Source: an uncultured Clostridia bacterium
GTDB lineage: Bacteria > Bacillota > Clostridia > Christensenellales > Borkfalkiaceae
Length of the DNA: 64,000 bases
Direction: 5' to 3'
Assembly (NCBI GenBank): GCA_947595585.1
Contig: CANQET010000007.1
Location: 1-64,000, forward strand
The position numbers and the translations under genes were made by a program. Below the pieces are notes generated by a model. It was given only the letters and a program-made list of their open reading frames with translations. It was not told the origin of the DNA and did not search any database. Numbering within the stretch: position 1 is the first letter of the stretch; each line of letters starts with the position of its first letter. Positions 8,702 to 15,809 of the stretch are shown one piece after another.

Positions 8702-9345
8702 AGATCCTCATCACGGGAACGAGCAAGGGCATCGGGCAAGCGATCGCGCAAAAGTTCCTCGAAAAACAACATACGGTGGTGGGCATCGACCTGCTTCCGC
8801 CGCCGTTTTCCGTACCCCATTACACACATTTTGTCGCCGATATCGCGAAGGACCCATTGCCCGAAGTCGAGGGCGTGGAGATCCTCATCAACAACGCGGG
8901 CGTGCAGGATAGCGCGGACGACATCGAAGTCAACCTCAAGGGCACCATCCGCGTCACCGAAAAATACGCGATGCAGCCCATGCTGAAAAGCGTTCTCTTC
9001 CTCGCCTCGGCAAGTGCTTCCTCGGGCGCCGAGTTTCCCGCATACGCCGCAAGCAAGGGGGGCGTGGTGGCTTATATGAAGAACGTCGCCCTGCGCGTCG
9101 CGGCGTGGGGGGCGACCGCGAACAGCCTCTCCCCGGGCGGGGTGACGACCGAGCTCAACCGCCGCGTGATGGAAGATAAGCGCCTCTGGGATGAGATCAT
9201 GGCGGAGACCCCCCTCAAAAAATGGGCGACCGCCGAGGAGATCGCCGAGTGGGCATACTTTATGACGGCGGTCAACCGTTCGATGACGGCGCAGGATGTT
9301 TTGGTGGATAACGGCGAGTTGGCCCGTGCCAAATTCGTTTGGTAG
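8698..9345 (+). CDS. Short-chain dehydrogenase/reductase, FabG-like
   Basis: 215 residues. Rossmann motif TGTSKGIGQAIA at the N-terminus, NNAG after strand 4, and the active site Ser plus YAASKGG (YxxxK). It is shorter than typical 245-residue SDRs: between NNAG and the catalytic Ser the usual long helix is compressed. Translationally coupled to the VUT gene by a 4-nt overlap. Substrate unknown; whether it has anything to do with queuosine metabolism is open. Confidence 0.85.
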   Translation: MKILITGTSKGIGQAIAQKFLEKQHTVVGIDLLPPPFSVPHYTHFVADIAKDPLPEVEGVEILINNAGVQDSADDIEVNLKGTIRVTEKYAMQPMLKSVLFLASASASSGAEFPAYAASKGGVVAYMKNVALRVAAWGATANSLSPGGVTTELNRRVMEDKRLWDEIMAETPLKKWATAEEIAEWAYFMTAVNRSMTAQDVLVDNGELARAKFVW

Positions 9346-9382
9346 ATCGCTTTGAATTTACGAACTGCAAAAACCCATGAAA

Positions 9383-9410
9383 AAACAGCGGAGCGCGTGC
9401 CCCGCTGTTT
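9383..9410 (-). terminator. Terminator hairpin, likely for the pilin gene
   Basis: AAACAGCGG / CCGCTGTTT with a 10-nt loop. Read on the minus strand it is followed by TTTTTT, so it fits the 3' end of the pilin transcript; it may also slow readthrough from the SDR gene. Confidence 0.6.
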
Positions 9411-9529
9411 CCCGTATCTTTACATCCCTGTCGGATACGGAGCCAAACGCAGTATCCCTTGCCTTGGCTGCTGCGTCAGCTTGTGAATTTGTTTGCCGTT
9501 TGTCCCCAACGGCGTGTGGTTAGATGAGA

Positions 9530-9967
9530 TTATTCACCAGTCTCAAATTTTGCGCTGGAAAGATCGGTTTGCGTAATTTTAGCCGTTACAGTGGTGCCTG
9601 AAGTAGTGGTTGTAACACCTTCTTTAGCTGTTGAATCAATCTTAAATGTAAGATTGGCAAAATTGCCATCCGTAAGCGTAGCGGTTACGACAACGTTGGC
9701 CTTCAATTTCAGCAACCCATCTGTTGTACCCTTTTCAAACACACTGCTGTACACATCGTCGTTTTTAGAAGGATCGTCTTCGACAGTAAGAAGATATACG
9801 CAGGCGGCAGCGCGAAGGCTACGAACATTAGCATCATCGGCAGCTTTCTGCGCTTTGGAAAGTCCACTCACGAAGAGCGGGACGGCGATGGCGACGAGGA
9901 CGGCGATGATCGCGACGACGATCAAGAGTTCTGCAAGGGTAAAGCCTTTCTTGCTTCTTTTTTGCAT
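9530..9967 (-). CDS. Type IV pilin / pseudopilin (class III signal peptide)
   Basis: 145 residues. The prepilin signal is textbook: basic leader MQKRSKKG, cleavage before FTLAE with Glu at +5, then a hydrophobic helix (LLIVVAIIAVLVAIAVPLF). The remainder is a small Thr/Val/Ala-rich head domain with no cysteines and a low-GC bias unlike its neighbours. Pilins assemble into surface fibres by a PilB/PilC-type machine, which is not in this window. The SD is GAAGGAG, 7 nt before the ATG. No convincing promoter faces it in the present orientation; the candidate promoter is in the invertible segment upstream, currently pointing away. Confidence 0.88.
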   Translation of the reverse strand: MQKRSKKGFTLAELLIVVAIIAVLVAIAVPLFVSGLSKAQKAADDANVRSLRAAACVYLLTVEDDPSKNDDVYSSVFEKGTTDGLLKLKANVVVTATLTDGNFANLTFKIDSTAKEGVTTTTSGTTVTAKITQTDLSSAKFETGE

Positions 9968-10057
9968 TGTTTTTCTCCTTCAAAAATCATGATTTTTTAT
10001 ATGTGCGCCGCCGGGACGAAGCGGCGTTCATACCGTACCGAAAATCACATGGCACAG

Positions 10058-10084
10058 GACCATAGAATAGGTTGTTCTGCGTAC
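10058..10084 (+). repeat. Left inverted repeat of the candidate inverton
   Basis: Matches the reverse complement of 10217-10243 at 23 of 27 positions, with a perfect 18-bp core at 10061-10078. It has the layout of a recombinase site: imperfect arms GACCATAGAA / TTCTGCGTAC around the asymmetric 7-nt core TAGGTTG. Confidence 0.75.
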
Positions 10085-10105
10085 ATTAAATAGAAGAGGA
10101 GAAAG

Positions 10106-10127
10106 AAAAAAGGCGCCCAAAGGCGCC
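10106..10127 (-). terminator. Minus-strand terminator inside the candidate inverton
   Basis: GGCGCC, 4-nt loop, GGCGCC; read leftward it is followed by six T. In the present orientation it would stop leftward transcription toward the pilin gene; after inversion it would face right. Confidence 0.65.
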
Positions 10128-10177
10128 GAAGATGAGAGAAAGGATAAAAGATTTTATGAAAAATGAGGGAGATTTTC

Positions 10178-10206
10178 TTGACAAACGGGGAATGAGAAGA
10201 TATAAT
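10178..10206 (+). promoter_or_regulatory. Perfect consensus sigma-A promoter inside the candidate inverton
   Basis: TTGACA, 17-nt spacer, TATAAT: a full consensus match. It fires rightward, away from the pilin gene, and the predicted start falls at the right inverted repeat. No gene follows for 1.1 kb; a weak stem CCGC/GCGG followed by seven T at 10266-10293 may end a short RNA. Confidence 0.85.
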
Positions 10207-10216
10207 GAGAAAAGAA

Positions 10217-10243
10217 GTACATAGAACAACCTATTCTATGTAC
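10217..10243 (-). repeat. Right inverted repeat of the candidate inverton
   Basis: Perfect 10-bp arms GTACATAGAA / TTCTATGTAC around the asymmetric 7-nt core CAACCTA, the architecture of a tyrosine-recombinase crossover site. It is the inverted partner of 10058-10084; opposite cores predict inversion, not deletion. Confidence 0.75.
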
Positions 10244-10299
10244 GAAACCGTGTGAATGCTTATCGCCGCAGCCCCCCGCCGCGGTGTTTTTTTATTGAG

Positions 10300-11160
10300 G
10301 GGGGCGAATCATAAGCGACACCCCCTCCATCGGAGAACAGACCACCACCCCCTCCATTGGAGGGGGGTAGGGGGGTGGGCAGGAGACGACGGGGCCTATC
10401 AGTACGTCATTCCGACGACCGTAGGGAGGAGGAATCTCAAGGACGAGATTTCTCACTTCGTTCGAAATGACGTGAGGGACGGGCGTCCGATATGGCCTAT
10501 TCAAAGCGCCACCCCCTCCATTGGAGGGGGGTAGGGGGGTGGGCAGGAGACGACGGGGCACATCAGTACGTCATTCCGACGACCGTAGGGAGGAGGAATC
10601 TCAAGGACGAGATTTCTCACTACGTTCGAAATGACGTGAGGGACGGGCGTCCGACATGGCCTATTCAAAGCGCCACCCCCTCCGTGGGAGGGGGTAGGCG
10701 GAGACGACGGAGCACCTCAGTACGTCATTCCGAGGGCGTAGCCCGAGGAATCTCGTTCTAATTACGTCATGTTGAGCGTAGTCGAAACATCGCCGCAGTC
10801 TTATTCTTATATGAGTGACGATATAAGGCTAAGGCTAATGCGATTCTTCACTTCGCCCTAACGGGCTCCGTTCAGAATGACGTATTTGGAATGCCTGTTC
10901 GTATGCCACGCCGAGATTTCTCACTACGTAACTTCGCCTACGGCTCGTGCCGACCTTAGTAGAACAAATAGAAGCTGCGGTCGGGGCGAAATGACGTGGG
11001 TGGTGCGGTCGGGGCGAAATGACGTGCTCCATTCCTGTGCTTCTTCGCCGCCCCACCCCCTTGATCCCCCTCCCACGGAGGGGGTCGGTTTCTGTTCTCC
11101 CGAGGTAGGCGGACTTCGTACTTGCTTTTCAAGGGGGGGTGGGGGTCGATCAAAAAAGAA
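10300..11160. repeat. Repeat island 1, including a 164-bp tandem repeat
   Basis: Fills most of the 1.4 kb between the pilin and DUF368 genes. A unit with a period of exactly 164 bp starts at 10347, 10511 and 10675: the first two copies differ at only a few positions and the third is partial (to about 10780). Each unit opens with the palindrome CCCCCTCCATTGGAGGGGG and contains CAAGGACGAGATTTCTCAC and AAATGACGTGAGGGACGG. Beyond it are single modules also found in the other islands. Open frames here are fortuitous. Confidence 0.8.
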
Positions 11161-11355
11161 GGGCGGAAAAATATAGAAAATAGCGAAAATCGGCGGTTTT
11201 GGCAGAAAAAACATGCAAAAATCGATGAAAAAGTATTATTTCGATATATTTCGAAATAACAGATACGAAAAAATTTTCCTTGGGACTTATTCAAAAACAG
11301 TTTTATTTCGGAGCGAATTATGATATACTGATATAGAAAAACAGGGGGAGGATGG

Positions 11356-12276
11356 ATGCAGCAAGTGGAGAGCACGGAAAGATCCGGGCGCGTCGTCGCC
11401 TTTTTTGCCGATATTCTGCGCGGCGCCGCGATTGGCATTGCCTTCATCATTCCCGGGTTTTCGGGCGGATCGGTCGCGGCGATCCTCGGGATCTACGAGC
11501 GTCTTGTCGGGGCGGTCGCAGACATCTTCAAGGATTTTAAGCGCAGTTTCCTCATTCTTCTGCCCGTCGCGCTCGGCATGCTGCTCGGCGTCTGTGCGCT
11601 GATCGTGCCCATCCGCTGGGGGCTTGCGAAGTTCCCCATCCCGACGGTCTCCCTCTTTGTGGGGCTTGCGATCGGGGGGCTGCCATCCGTGAAGGCCAAG
11701 GTAAAGGGAAAGCCGACCTTCAAGAATGTGATCGCCTTGGTGCTTGCCGCGCTCTTTGCGGCCTCGCTTGCCTTCCTGCCGACCGCCTCCCGCCCCGAAG
11801 GGTTTCTCTTCCGCCTCGACGCCGTAGGATATCTCCTTCTCTTCTTCGTGGGCATGGCAGGTGCGTGTGCGCTGGTTGTCCCCGGGATCTCGGGTTCGAT
11901 GCTGCTTCTCATCTTCGGGTACTACACTCCCCTCATGGAGCTTTTCACCGAATATCTGCTCCGCGGGCGGAAGGTAGGGACTTGTCTTCTCGTCGTCGGT
12001 GTGACGGGGCTCGGGATCCTCTGCGGCTTCTTCCTCGTCTCCCTGCTCATGCGGACGCTTCTGAAGCGCTATCCTCGGGCGACGTACTTCGCCATCCTCG
12101 GCTTCATCGCGGGTTCGGTGGCCGCCGTCTACGCCCCCATCTTAAAGACGCCTTCGCCGCTCTACGCCGATCCGTGGTACTGGGTCTGCGCCGTGCTTCT
12201 GCTCCTTGCGGGCATCGCGCTCTCCGTCCTCTTCTACTTCCTTGCGCGGAAGCGTTCGGAAAAGCAGACAAATTAA
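11356..12276 (+). CDS. DUF368 membrane protein, polyprenyl-phosphate transporter family (PopT-like)
   Basis: 306 residues, eight or more predicted helices. Two inverted half-motifs typical of DUF368 are present: GFSGGSVAAILGIYE near residue 35 and the equivalent PGISGSMLLLIFGYY near residue 175. DUF368 proteins have been shown to recycle undecaprenyl phosphate across the membrane in other bacteria, alongside DedA proteins. The SD GGGGGAGG is 4 nt before the chosen ATG; an ATG 4 nt earlier is out of frame. The window also encodes UppP, another step of lipid-carrier recycling. Monocistronic, closed by a strong hairpin. Confidence 0.88.
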   Translation: MQQVESTERSGRVVAFFADILRGAAIGIAFIIPGFSGGSVAAILGIYERLVGAVADIFKDFKRSFLILLPVALGMLLGVCALIVPIRWGLAKFPIPTVSLFVGLAIGGLPSVKAKVKGKPTFKNVIALVLAALFAASLAFLPTASRPEGFLFRLDAVGYLLLFFVGMAGACALVVPGISGSMLLLIFGYYTPLMELFTEYLLRGRKVGTCLLVVGVTGLGILCGFFLVSLLMRTLLKRYPRATYFAILGFIAGSVAAVYAPILKTPSPLYADPWYWVCAVLLLLAGIALSVLFYFLARKRSEKQTN

Positions 12277-12286
12277 ATCCTATAAC

Positions 12287-12326
12287 ATAGCGCGGCGCCG
12301 CCCCGATCGGGGCGGCGCCGCGCTAT
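12287..12326. terminator. Bidirectional terminator between convergent genes
   Basis: Perfect 18-bp inverted repeat with a GATC loop, very GC-rich core. It lies exactly between the DUF368 stop and the Fe-ADH stop. Flanking T/A tracts are poor, so it may work partly as an RNA stabiliser. Confidence 0.75.
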
Positions 12327-12336
12327 TCTATCCAAA

Positions 12337-13521
12337 CTACATCACGCTCTGCAGGATCCGCACGAGCGCGGCTTCATCGAGGAGCTTGGGCACGGGGTAG
12401 GGGAAGGCCTCCTTGGCCGCCCGATGGGCAAGCATGGGAAGATCGGCTTCCGCGACGGGGAGCTTTTCTGGTATCCCGAGCGTGCGCAGGAGGGCCTCGA
12501 TCGCCTCAATGAAGCGCTGCGCCGCCTCGGCCTTCGGGGTCTTCTTTGCGCAGAGTTTGCATCTTACGGCAAGCCGCGCGAGTTTTTTCTCTGCCTTTTT
12601 GCCGTACGCGCGGAGGACGTGGGGCAGGAGTACGGCACAGGCCCTTCCGTGCGCTATACAATAGGCGCCCCCGACGGCATGTGCGAGCGTGTGGACGTAG
12701 CCCACATAGGAGAGGGTGAAGGCGACCCCCGCGCTCTTCGCGGCAAGGAGCAGCCGCTTCCGCGCTTCGAGGTCTCCGCCGTCGGCATACGCCTTGGGAA
12801 GCCATGCGAAGATATCGAGGATGGCGACTTCGGCGTGCATGCGCGAAAACCCGCCCGCGACTCTTCCGATGTATGCCTCCACCGCATGCGTGAGGGCGTC
12901 CATGCCCGTATCCGCGGTGACATTTTGGGGAAGCGTGAGGGTGAGCACGGGATCGAGCACGCACAGCTTGGGCACGATCTTGAAGGAGAACACGGCGAAT
13001 TTTTCGTGCGTGGGGCTCGTGAAGACGGCCGCCGCCGTCGCCTCGCTGCCCGTGCCCGCCGTCGTCGGAATGGCAAGAAGCGGGGGGACGTGGCCTTTTA
13101 TTTTGCATGCGCCGCGCATTCCCTCGAGCGATCTCTTGGGGGAAGCGACCCGCCCGCACACGCCCTTCGCGCAGTCCATGGGGGAGCCGCCCCCGATTGC
13201 GATGACGCAGTCGCACCCCGTTCCGAGGTATTTCGCATAGGCCGATTCGATGCACTCCGTCGTGGGGTCGGCGGGGACGTCATCGAAAAATTCGTACCCC
13301 ATGTGTGCATTTTGGAGCGCTTCGGTGAGGGACGCGGTCAAAGAGAGGGCATGCACCGTCTTTCCCGTGACGATGAGCGCCTTCTTCTTTTTTTGTGAAG
13401 AGAGCCATGCCGCGGCCTCTTCGTAGCCGACGGTCTGCGGCAGGGAATAGGGAAGGAAGGGGGATGCAAGCTTCAAAAAGAAATGCACCGTTCTCCGCGC
13501 AAAGATCGCAAAGATGTTCAT
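12337..13521 (-). CDS. Iron-containing alcohol dehydrogenase
   Basis: 394 residues. NAD(P)-binding GGGSPMDCAK, the family motif IPTTAGTGSE, and the metal-ligand pattern D(ALT)H...H...H in DALTHAVEAY, HTLAHAVGG and AHGRA. It reduces or oxidises an alcohol/aldehyde with NAD(P)H and a divalent metal; the substrate cannot be told from sequence. The N-terminus has an extra basic/hydrophobic stretch before the usual first strand. The promoter (13528-13556) leaves only 6 nt between TATAAT and the ATG, so the mRNA should be leaderless. Confidence 0.88.
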   Translation of the reverse strand: MNIFAIFARRTVHFFLKLASPFLPYSLPQTVGYEEAAAWLSSQKKKKALIVTGKTVHALSLTASLTEALQNAHMGYEFFDDVPADPTTECIESAYAKYLGTGCDCVIAIGGGSPMDCAKGVCGRVASPKRSLEGMRGACKIKGHVPPLLAIPTTAGTGSEATAAAVFTSPTHEKFAVFSFKIVPKLCVLDPVLTLTLPQNVTADTGMDALTHAVEAYIGRVAGGFSRMHAEVAILDIFAWLPKAYADGGDLEARKRLLLAAKSAGVAFTLSYVGYVHTLAHAVGGAYCIAHGRACAVLLPHVLRAYGKKAEKKLARLAVRCKLCAKKTPKAEAAQRFIEAIEALLRTLGIPEKLPVAEADLPMLAHRAAKEAFPYPVPKLLDEAALVRILQSVM

Positions 13522-13527
13522 GACAAT

Positions 13528-13556
13528 ATTATAACCGATACGGGCGGTTTCGTCAA
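13528..13556 (-). promoter_or_regulatory. Promoter of the Fe-ADH gene, predicted leaderless start
   Basis: Minus strand TTGACG, 17-nt spacer, TATAAT, then 6 nt to the ATG. Transcription would start at or next to the A of the ATG; no SD is possible. Confidence 0.75.
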
Positions 13557-13584
13557 GAAAAAAACTTTTCCCGCCTCAATTTAC

Positions 13585-13613
13585 TTGCTCAAGTTTTGCC
13601 GATATGGTATAAT
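13585..13613 (+). promoter_or_regulatory. Sigma-A promoter of the ABC-F gene
   Basis: TTGCTC, 17-nt spacer, TATAAT, 30 nt before the start codon. Confidence 0.75.
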
Positions 13614-13643
13614 CGCACATGAAAACGCAAATGTGAGGTCATC

Positions 13644-15221
13644 ATGTTACAGGTCAACGGGGTCAGTCTGCAATACGGCAGCAAGAAGCTGTTCGAAGAC
13701 GTCAATCTCAAATTCACCAAGGGAAATTGCTACGGCATCATCGGCGCAAACGGGGCCGGGAAGTCCACCTTTCTGAAGGTCCTCTCGGGGGAGATCGAAC
13801 CCAACAAGGGGGAGGTCATCCTCGATAAAAACGAGCGCATGAGCGTGCTCGCCCAGAATCAGAACAAGTATGACTACGAGACCGTTCTCAGGACCGTCAT
13901 GCTCGGGCACAGGCGGCTCGTCGAGATCATGGACGAGAAAGACGCCCTCTATGCCCATGCCGATTTCACCGAGGAAGACGGCGTGCGGGCCTCCGAACTC
14001 GAGGCCGAATTTGCCGAGCTCGGCGGATGGGAGGCCGAGAGCGAAGCGGAGACCCTTCTCAACGAACTCGATATCCCGCCCGAGGAGCATTATCTCACGA
14101 TGGGCGAGCTCGACGCGAAGAAGAAAGTCAAGGTGCTTTTGGCACAGGCCCTCTTCGGAAATCCCGACGTCCTCCTTCTCGATGAGCCCACCAACAACCT
14201 CGACCTCAAGACGGCGCGATGGCTGGAAAACTACCTCCTCGACTTCGAGAATACGATCATCATCGTCTCGCACAACCGTCACTTCCTGAATAAGGTGTGT
14301 ACGCACATCTGCGACGTCGACTTCGGCAAGATCGACCTCTATCTCGGCAATTACGACTTCTGGTACCAGACTTCTCAGCTCATGGCACGCCAACAGCGGG
14401 ACGCCAACAAGAAGGCCGAACAGCGTGCCGCCGAACTCAAGGAATTCATCGCGCGATTCGCTGCCAACGCCTCCAAATCGCGGCAGGCGACTTCGCGCAA
14501 GAAGGAGCTCGAGAAGCTCACGATCTCGGATTTCAAGCCGTCGCTCCGCAAATATCCCTTCATCGAATTCAAGCCCGAACGGGAGATCGGCAACGATATC
14601 CTCATCGTCGAAGGCCTCACGAAGCGCGGCTACTTCGAGAACGTCTCCTTCACCGTGCAGAAGGGGGATAAGATCGGCATCCTCTCGGATAAGAGTACGT
14701 CCGTCTCCATGCTCTACGATGTGATCACGGGCAAGGAGCAATCGGATGCGGGTACCGTGAAGTGGGGGAAGACGATCGGGATGTCGTATTTCCCGCTCAA
14801 CAACAACGAATATTTCGATGGCTGCGACCTCACTCTTGTGCAGTGGCTCTCGCAGTTTTCCAAAGATCACTACGAGGAATACCTCCGCGGCTGGCTCGGG
14901 CGGATGCTCTTCTCGGGCGAAGAGGCGCTCAAGCAGGCAAAAGTGCTCTCCGGGGGCGAAAAAGTGCGCTGCATGCTCTCCAAGATGATGCTCGAAGGGG
15001 GGAATTTCCTCATCTTCGATGAACCCACCAACCATCTCGACCTCGAGAGCATCACTTCCCTCAACAACGGGCTCACGGCCTTCAAGGGCTGCATGCTACT
15101 CACTTCGCACGACCAGGAGCTCATGAATACCGTCTGCAACCGCATCATGGTGATCAATGGGACCAAGACCTTTGATAAGAGCTGTACGTTCGATGAATAC
15201 GTCGATCTGATCGAGGGCTGA
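13644..15221 (+). CDS. ABC-F family ATPase, YbiT type, with asymmetric ATP sites
   Basis: 525 residues, two fused ABC domains and no membrane segment; ABC-F proteins act on the ribosome. Domain 1 keeps Walker A GANGAGKS (34-41) and Walker B LLLDEPTNNLDL, but its signature is degenerate (TMGELDAKKKVK, near 150), as is also seen in E. coli YbiT. Domain 2 keeps LSGGEK (near 435) and FDEPTNHLDL, but its Walker A has decayed to LSDKSTSVS (near 350), where YbiT has GTNGVGKS. The linker (ARFAANASKSRQATSRKKEL) is strongly conserved with YbiT. Only the site built from Walker A1 and signature 2 can be complete. Confidence 0.88.
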   Translation: MLQVNGVSLQYGSKKLFEDVNLKFTKGNCYGIIGANGAGKSTFLKVLSGEIEPNKGEVILDKNERMSVLAQNQNKYDYETVLRTVMLGHRRLVEIMDEKDALYAHADFTEEDGVRASELEAEFAELGGWEAESEAETLLNELDIPPEEHYLTMGELDAKKKVKVLLAQALFGNPDVLLLDEPTNNLDLKTARWLENYLLDFENTIIIVSHNRHFLNKVCTHICDVDFGKIDLYLGNYDFWYQTSQLMARQQRDANKKAEQRAAELKEFIARFAANASKSRQATSRKKELEKLTISDFKPSLRKYPFIEFKPEREIGNDILIVEGLTKRGYFENVSFTVQKGDKIGILSDKSTSVSMLYDVITGKEQSDAGTVKWGKTIGMSYFPLNNNEYFDGCDLTLVQWLSQFSKDHYEEYLRGWLGRMLFSGEEALKQAKVLSGGEKVRCMLSKMMLEGGNFLIFDEPTNHLDLESITSLNNGLTAFKGCMLLTSHDQELMNTVCNRIMVINGTKTFDKSCTFDEYVDLIEG

Positions 15222-15276
15222 AGCCGCCTTTGCGCCCATGCGCGAACTTTGAAACGGATGCGAGGAGCGTGGAAAC

Positions 15277-15621
15277 ATGGTACCCGAAAAAAGTTATTCC
15301 GAGATCGTAAAGATCATACAGTCGGCACGGGAGCGCGCGTATTATAAGGTAAACGAGGAGCTCATCCGCATGTATTTGCAGATCGGCAAGTATGTGTCTG
15401 AAAACTCCCGCGATGCGGCCTACGGCGACGCCTATGTGGAAGGGCTTGCCGCCTTTTTCGCGAAGAACTATCCCGAGCTCAAGGGATTCAACCGCCGCGG
15501 GCTCTATCGCATGCGGCAATTTTACGAGCTTTACGGCGCGGATGAAAAAGTGTCACCGCTGGTGACACAATTGAGCTGGACGAATCACATCAAGCTCGAA
15601 CTTGCGGAAGGGAGGGAATGA
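15277..15621 (+). pseudogene. YhcG/DUF1016 N-terminal fragment
   Basis: 114 residues matching the N-terminal DUF1016 domain of YhcG-type PD-(D/E)xK proteins: IQSARERAYYKVNEELI, IGKYVSE, GFNRRGLYRMRQFYELY, and the start of the SWTNH motif. Full-length proteins have about 340 residues with a C-terminal nuclease domain, which is absent; the frame stops after LELAEGRE. It has a plausible SD and could still be expressed. It most likely is the remnant of a mobile-island gene between the ABC-F and spo0A genes. Confidence 0.7.
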
Positions 15622-15664
15622 CATAGCGATACGCCGAAATACCCCGTCGAAAGAGGGGAACATG

Positions 15665-15677
15665 TGTCGATTCGACA
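15665..15677. promoter_or_regulatory. Candidate 0A box palindrome upstream of spo0A
   Basis: TGTCGA-T-TCGACA; the right half read on the minus strand is TGTCGAA, the core of the Spo0A-binding 0A box. Its position 61 nt upstream of the spo0A minus-35 suits autoregulation. Confidence 0.5.
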
Positions 15678-15678
15678 A

Positions 15679-15775
15679 TTTTGTACAAAATTCTCTAAAT
15701 TCTGTACAAAAATTTTTGATTTTTGTACAAAAATAGCTTTACAAATCCGAAAATGTGTTTTATAATGCCTGTACA
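15679..15775. promoter_or_regulatory. Four TGTACA operator-like boxes around the spo0A promoter
   Basis: TGTACA at 15682, 15703 and 15724 with exactly 21-bp steps (two helical turns), each in a TT(T/C)TGTACAAAA palindrome, plus a fourth at 15770 just downstream of the minus-10. The layout suggests cooperative binding of a dimeric regulator on one DNA face, with a site at the transcription start. The regulator is unknown. Confidence 0.6.
15738..15766 (+). promoter_or_regulatory. Sigma-A promoter of the Spo0A-like gene
   Basis: TTTACA, 17-nt spacer, TATAAT; the leader is about 37 nt. It is flanked by the TGTACA boxes. Confidence 0.82.
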
Positions 15776-15809
15776 TCTCGAAAAAAAGATAAAAAAGAGG
15801 TATTTTTCA

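Larger units (their letters stand above)
10058..10243. other. Predicted invertible promoter switch (inverton) upstream of the pilin gene
   Basis: Two inverted 27-bp repeats enclose 132 bp that hold one consensus promoter and one terminator. Inversion about the repeats would place the minus-10 near 10095-10100 facing left, giving the pilin gene a leader of about 120 nt. In the present (OFF) arrangement the promoter points away and the terminator blocks leftward readthrough. Size and layout resemble known clostridial switches such as those for flagella and CwpV. No recombinase gene lies in the window, so it would act in trans. Confidence 0.65.

Noticed and set aside
10300-11160. Insertion sequence
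   Set aside because: No transposase frame, no terminal inverted repeats or target duplications could be found.
10256-11176. Short open frames in repeat island 1
   Set aside because: They consist of translated repeat modules, change frame between copies and have no SD.
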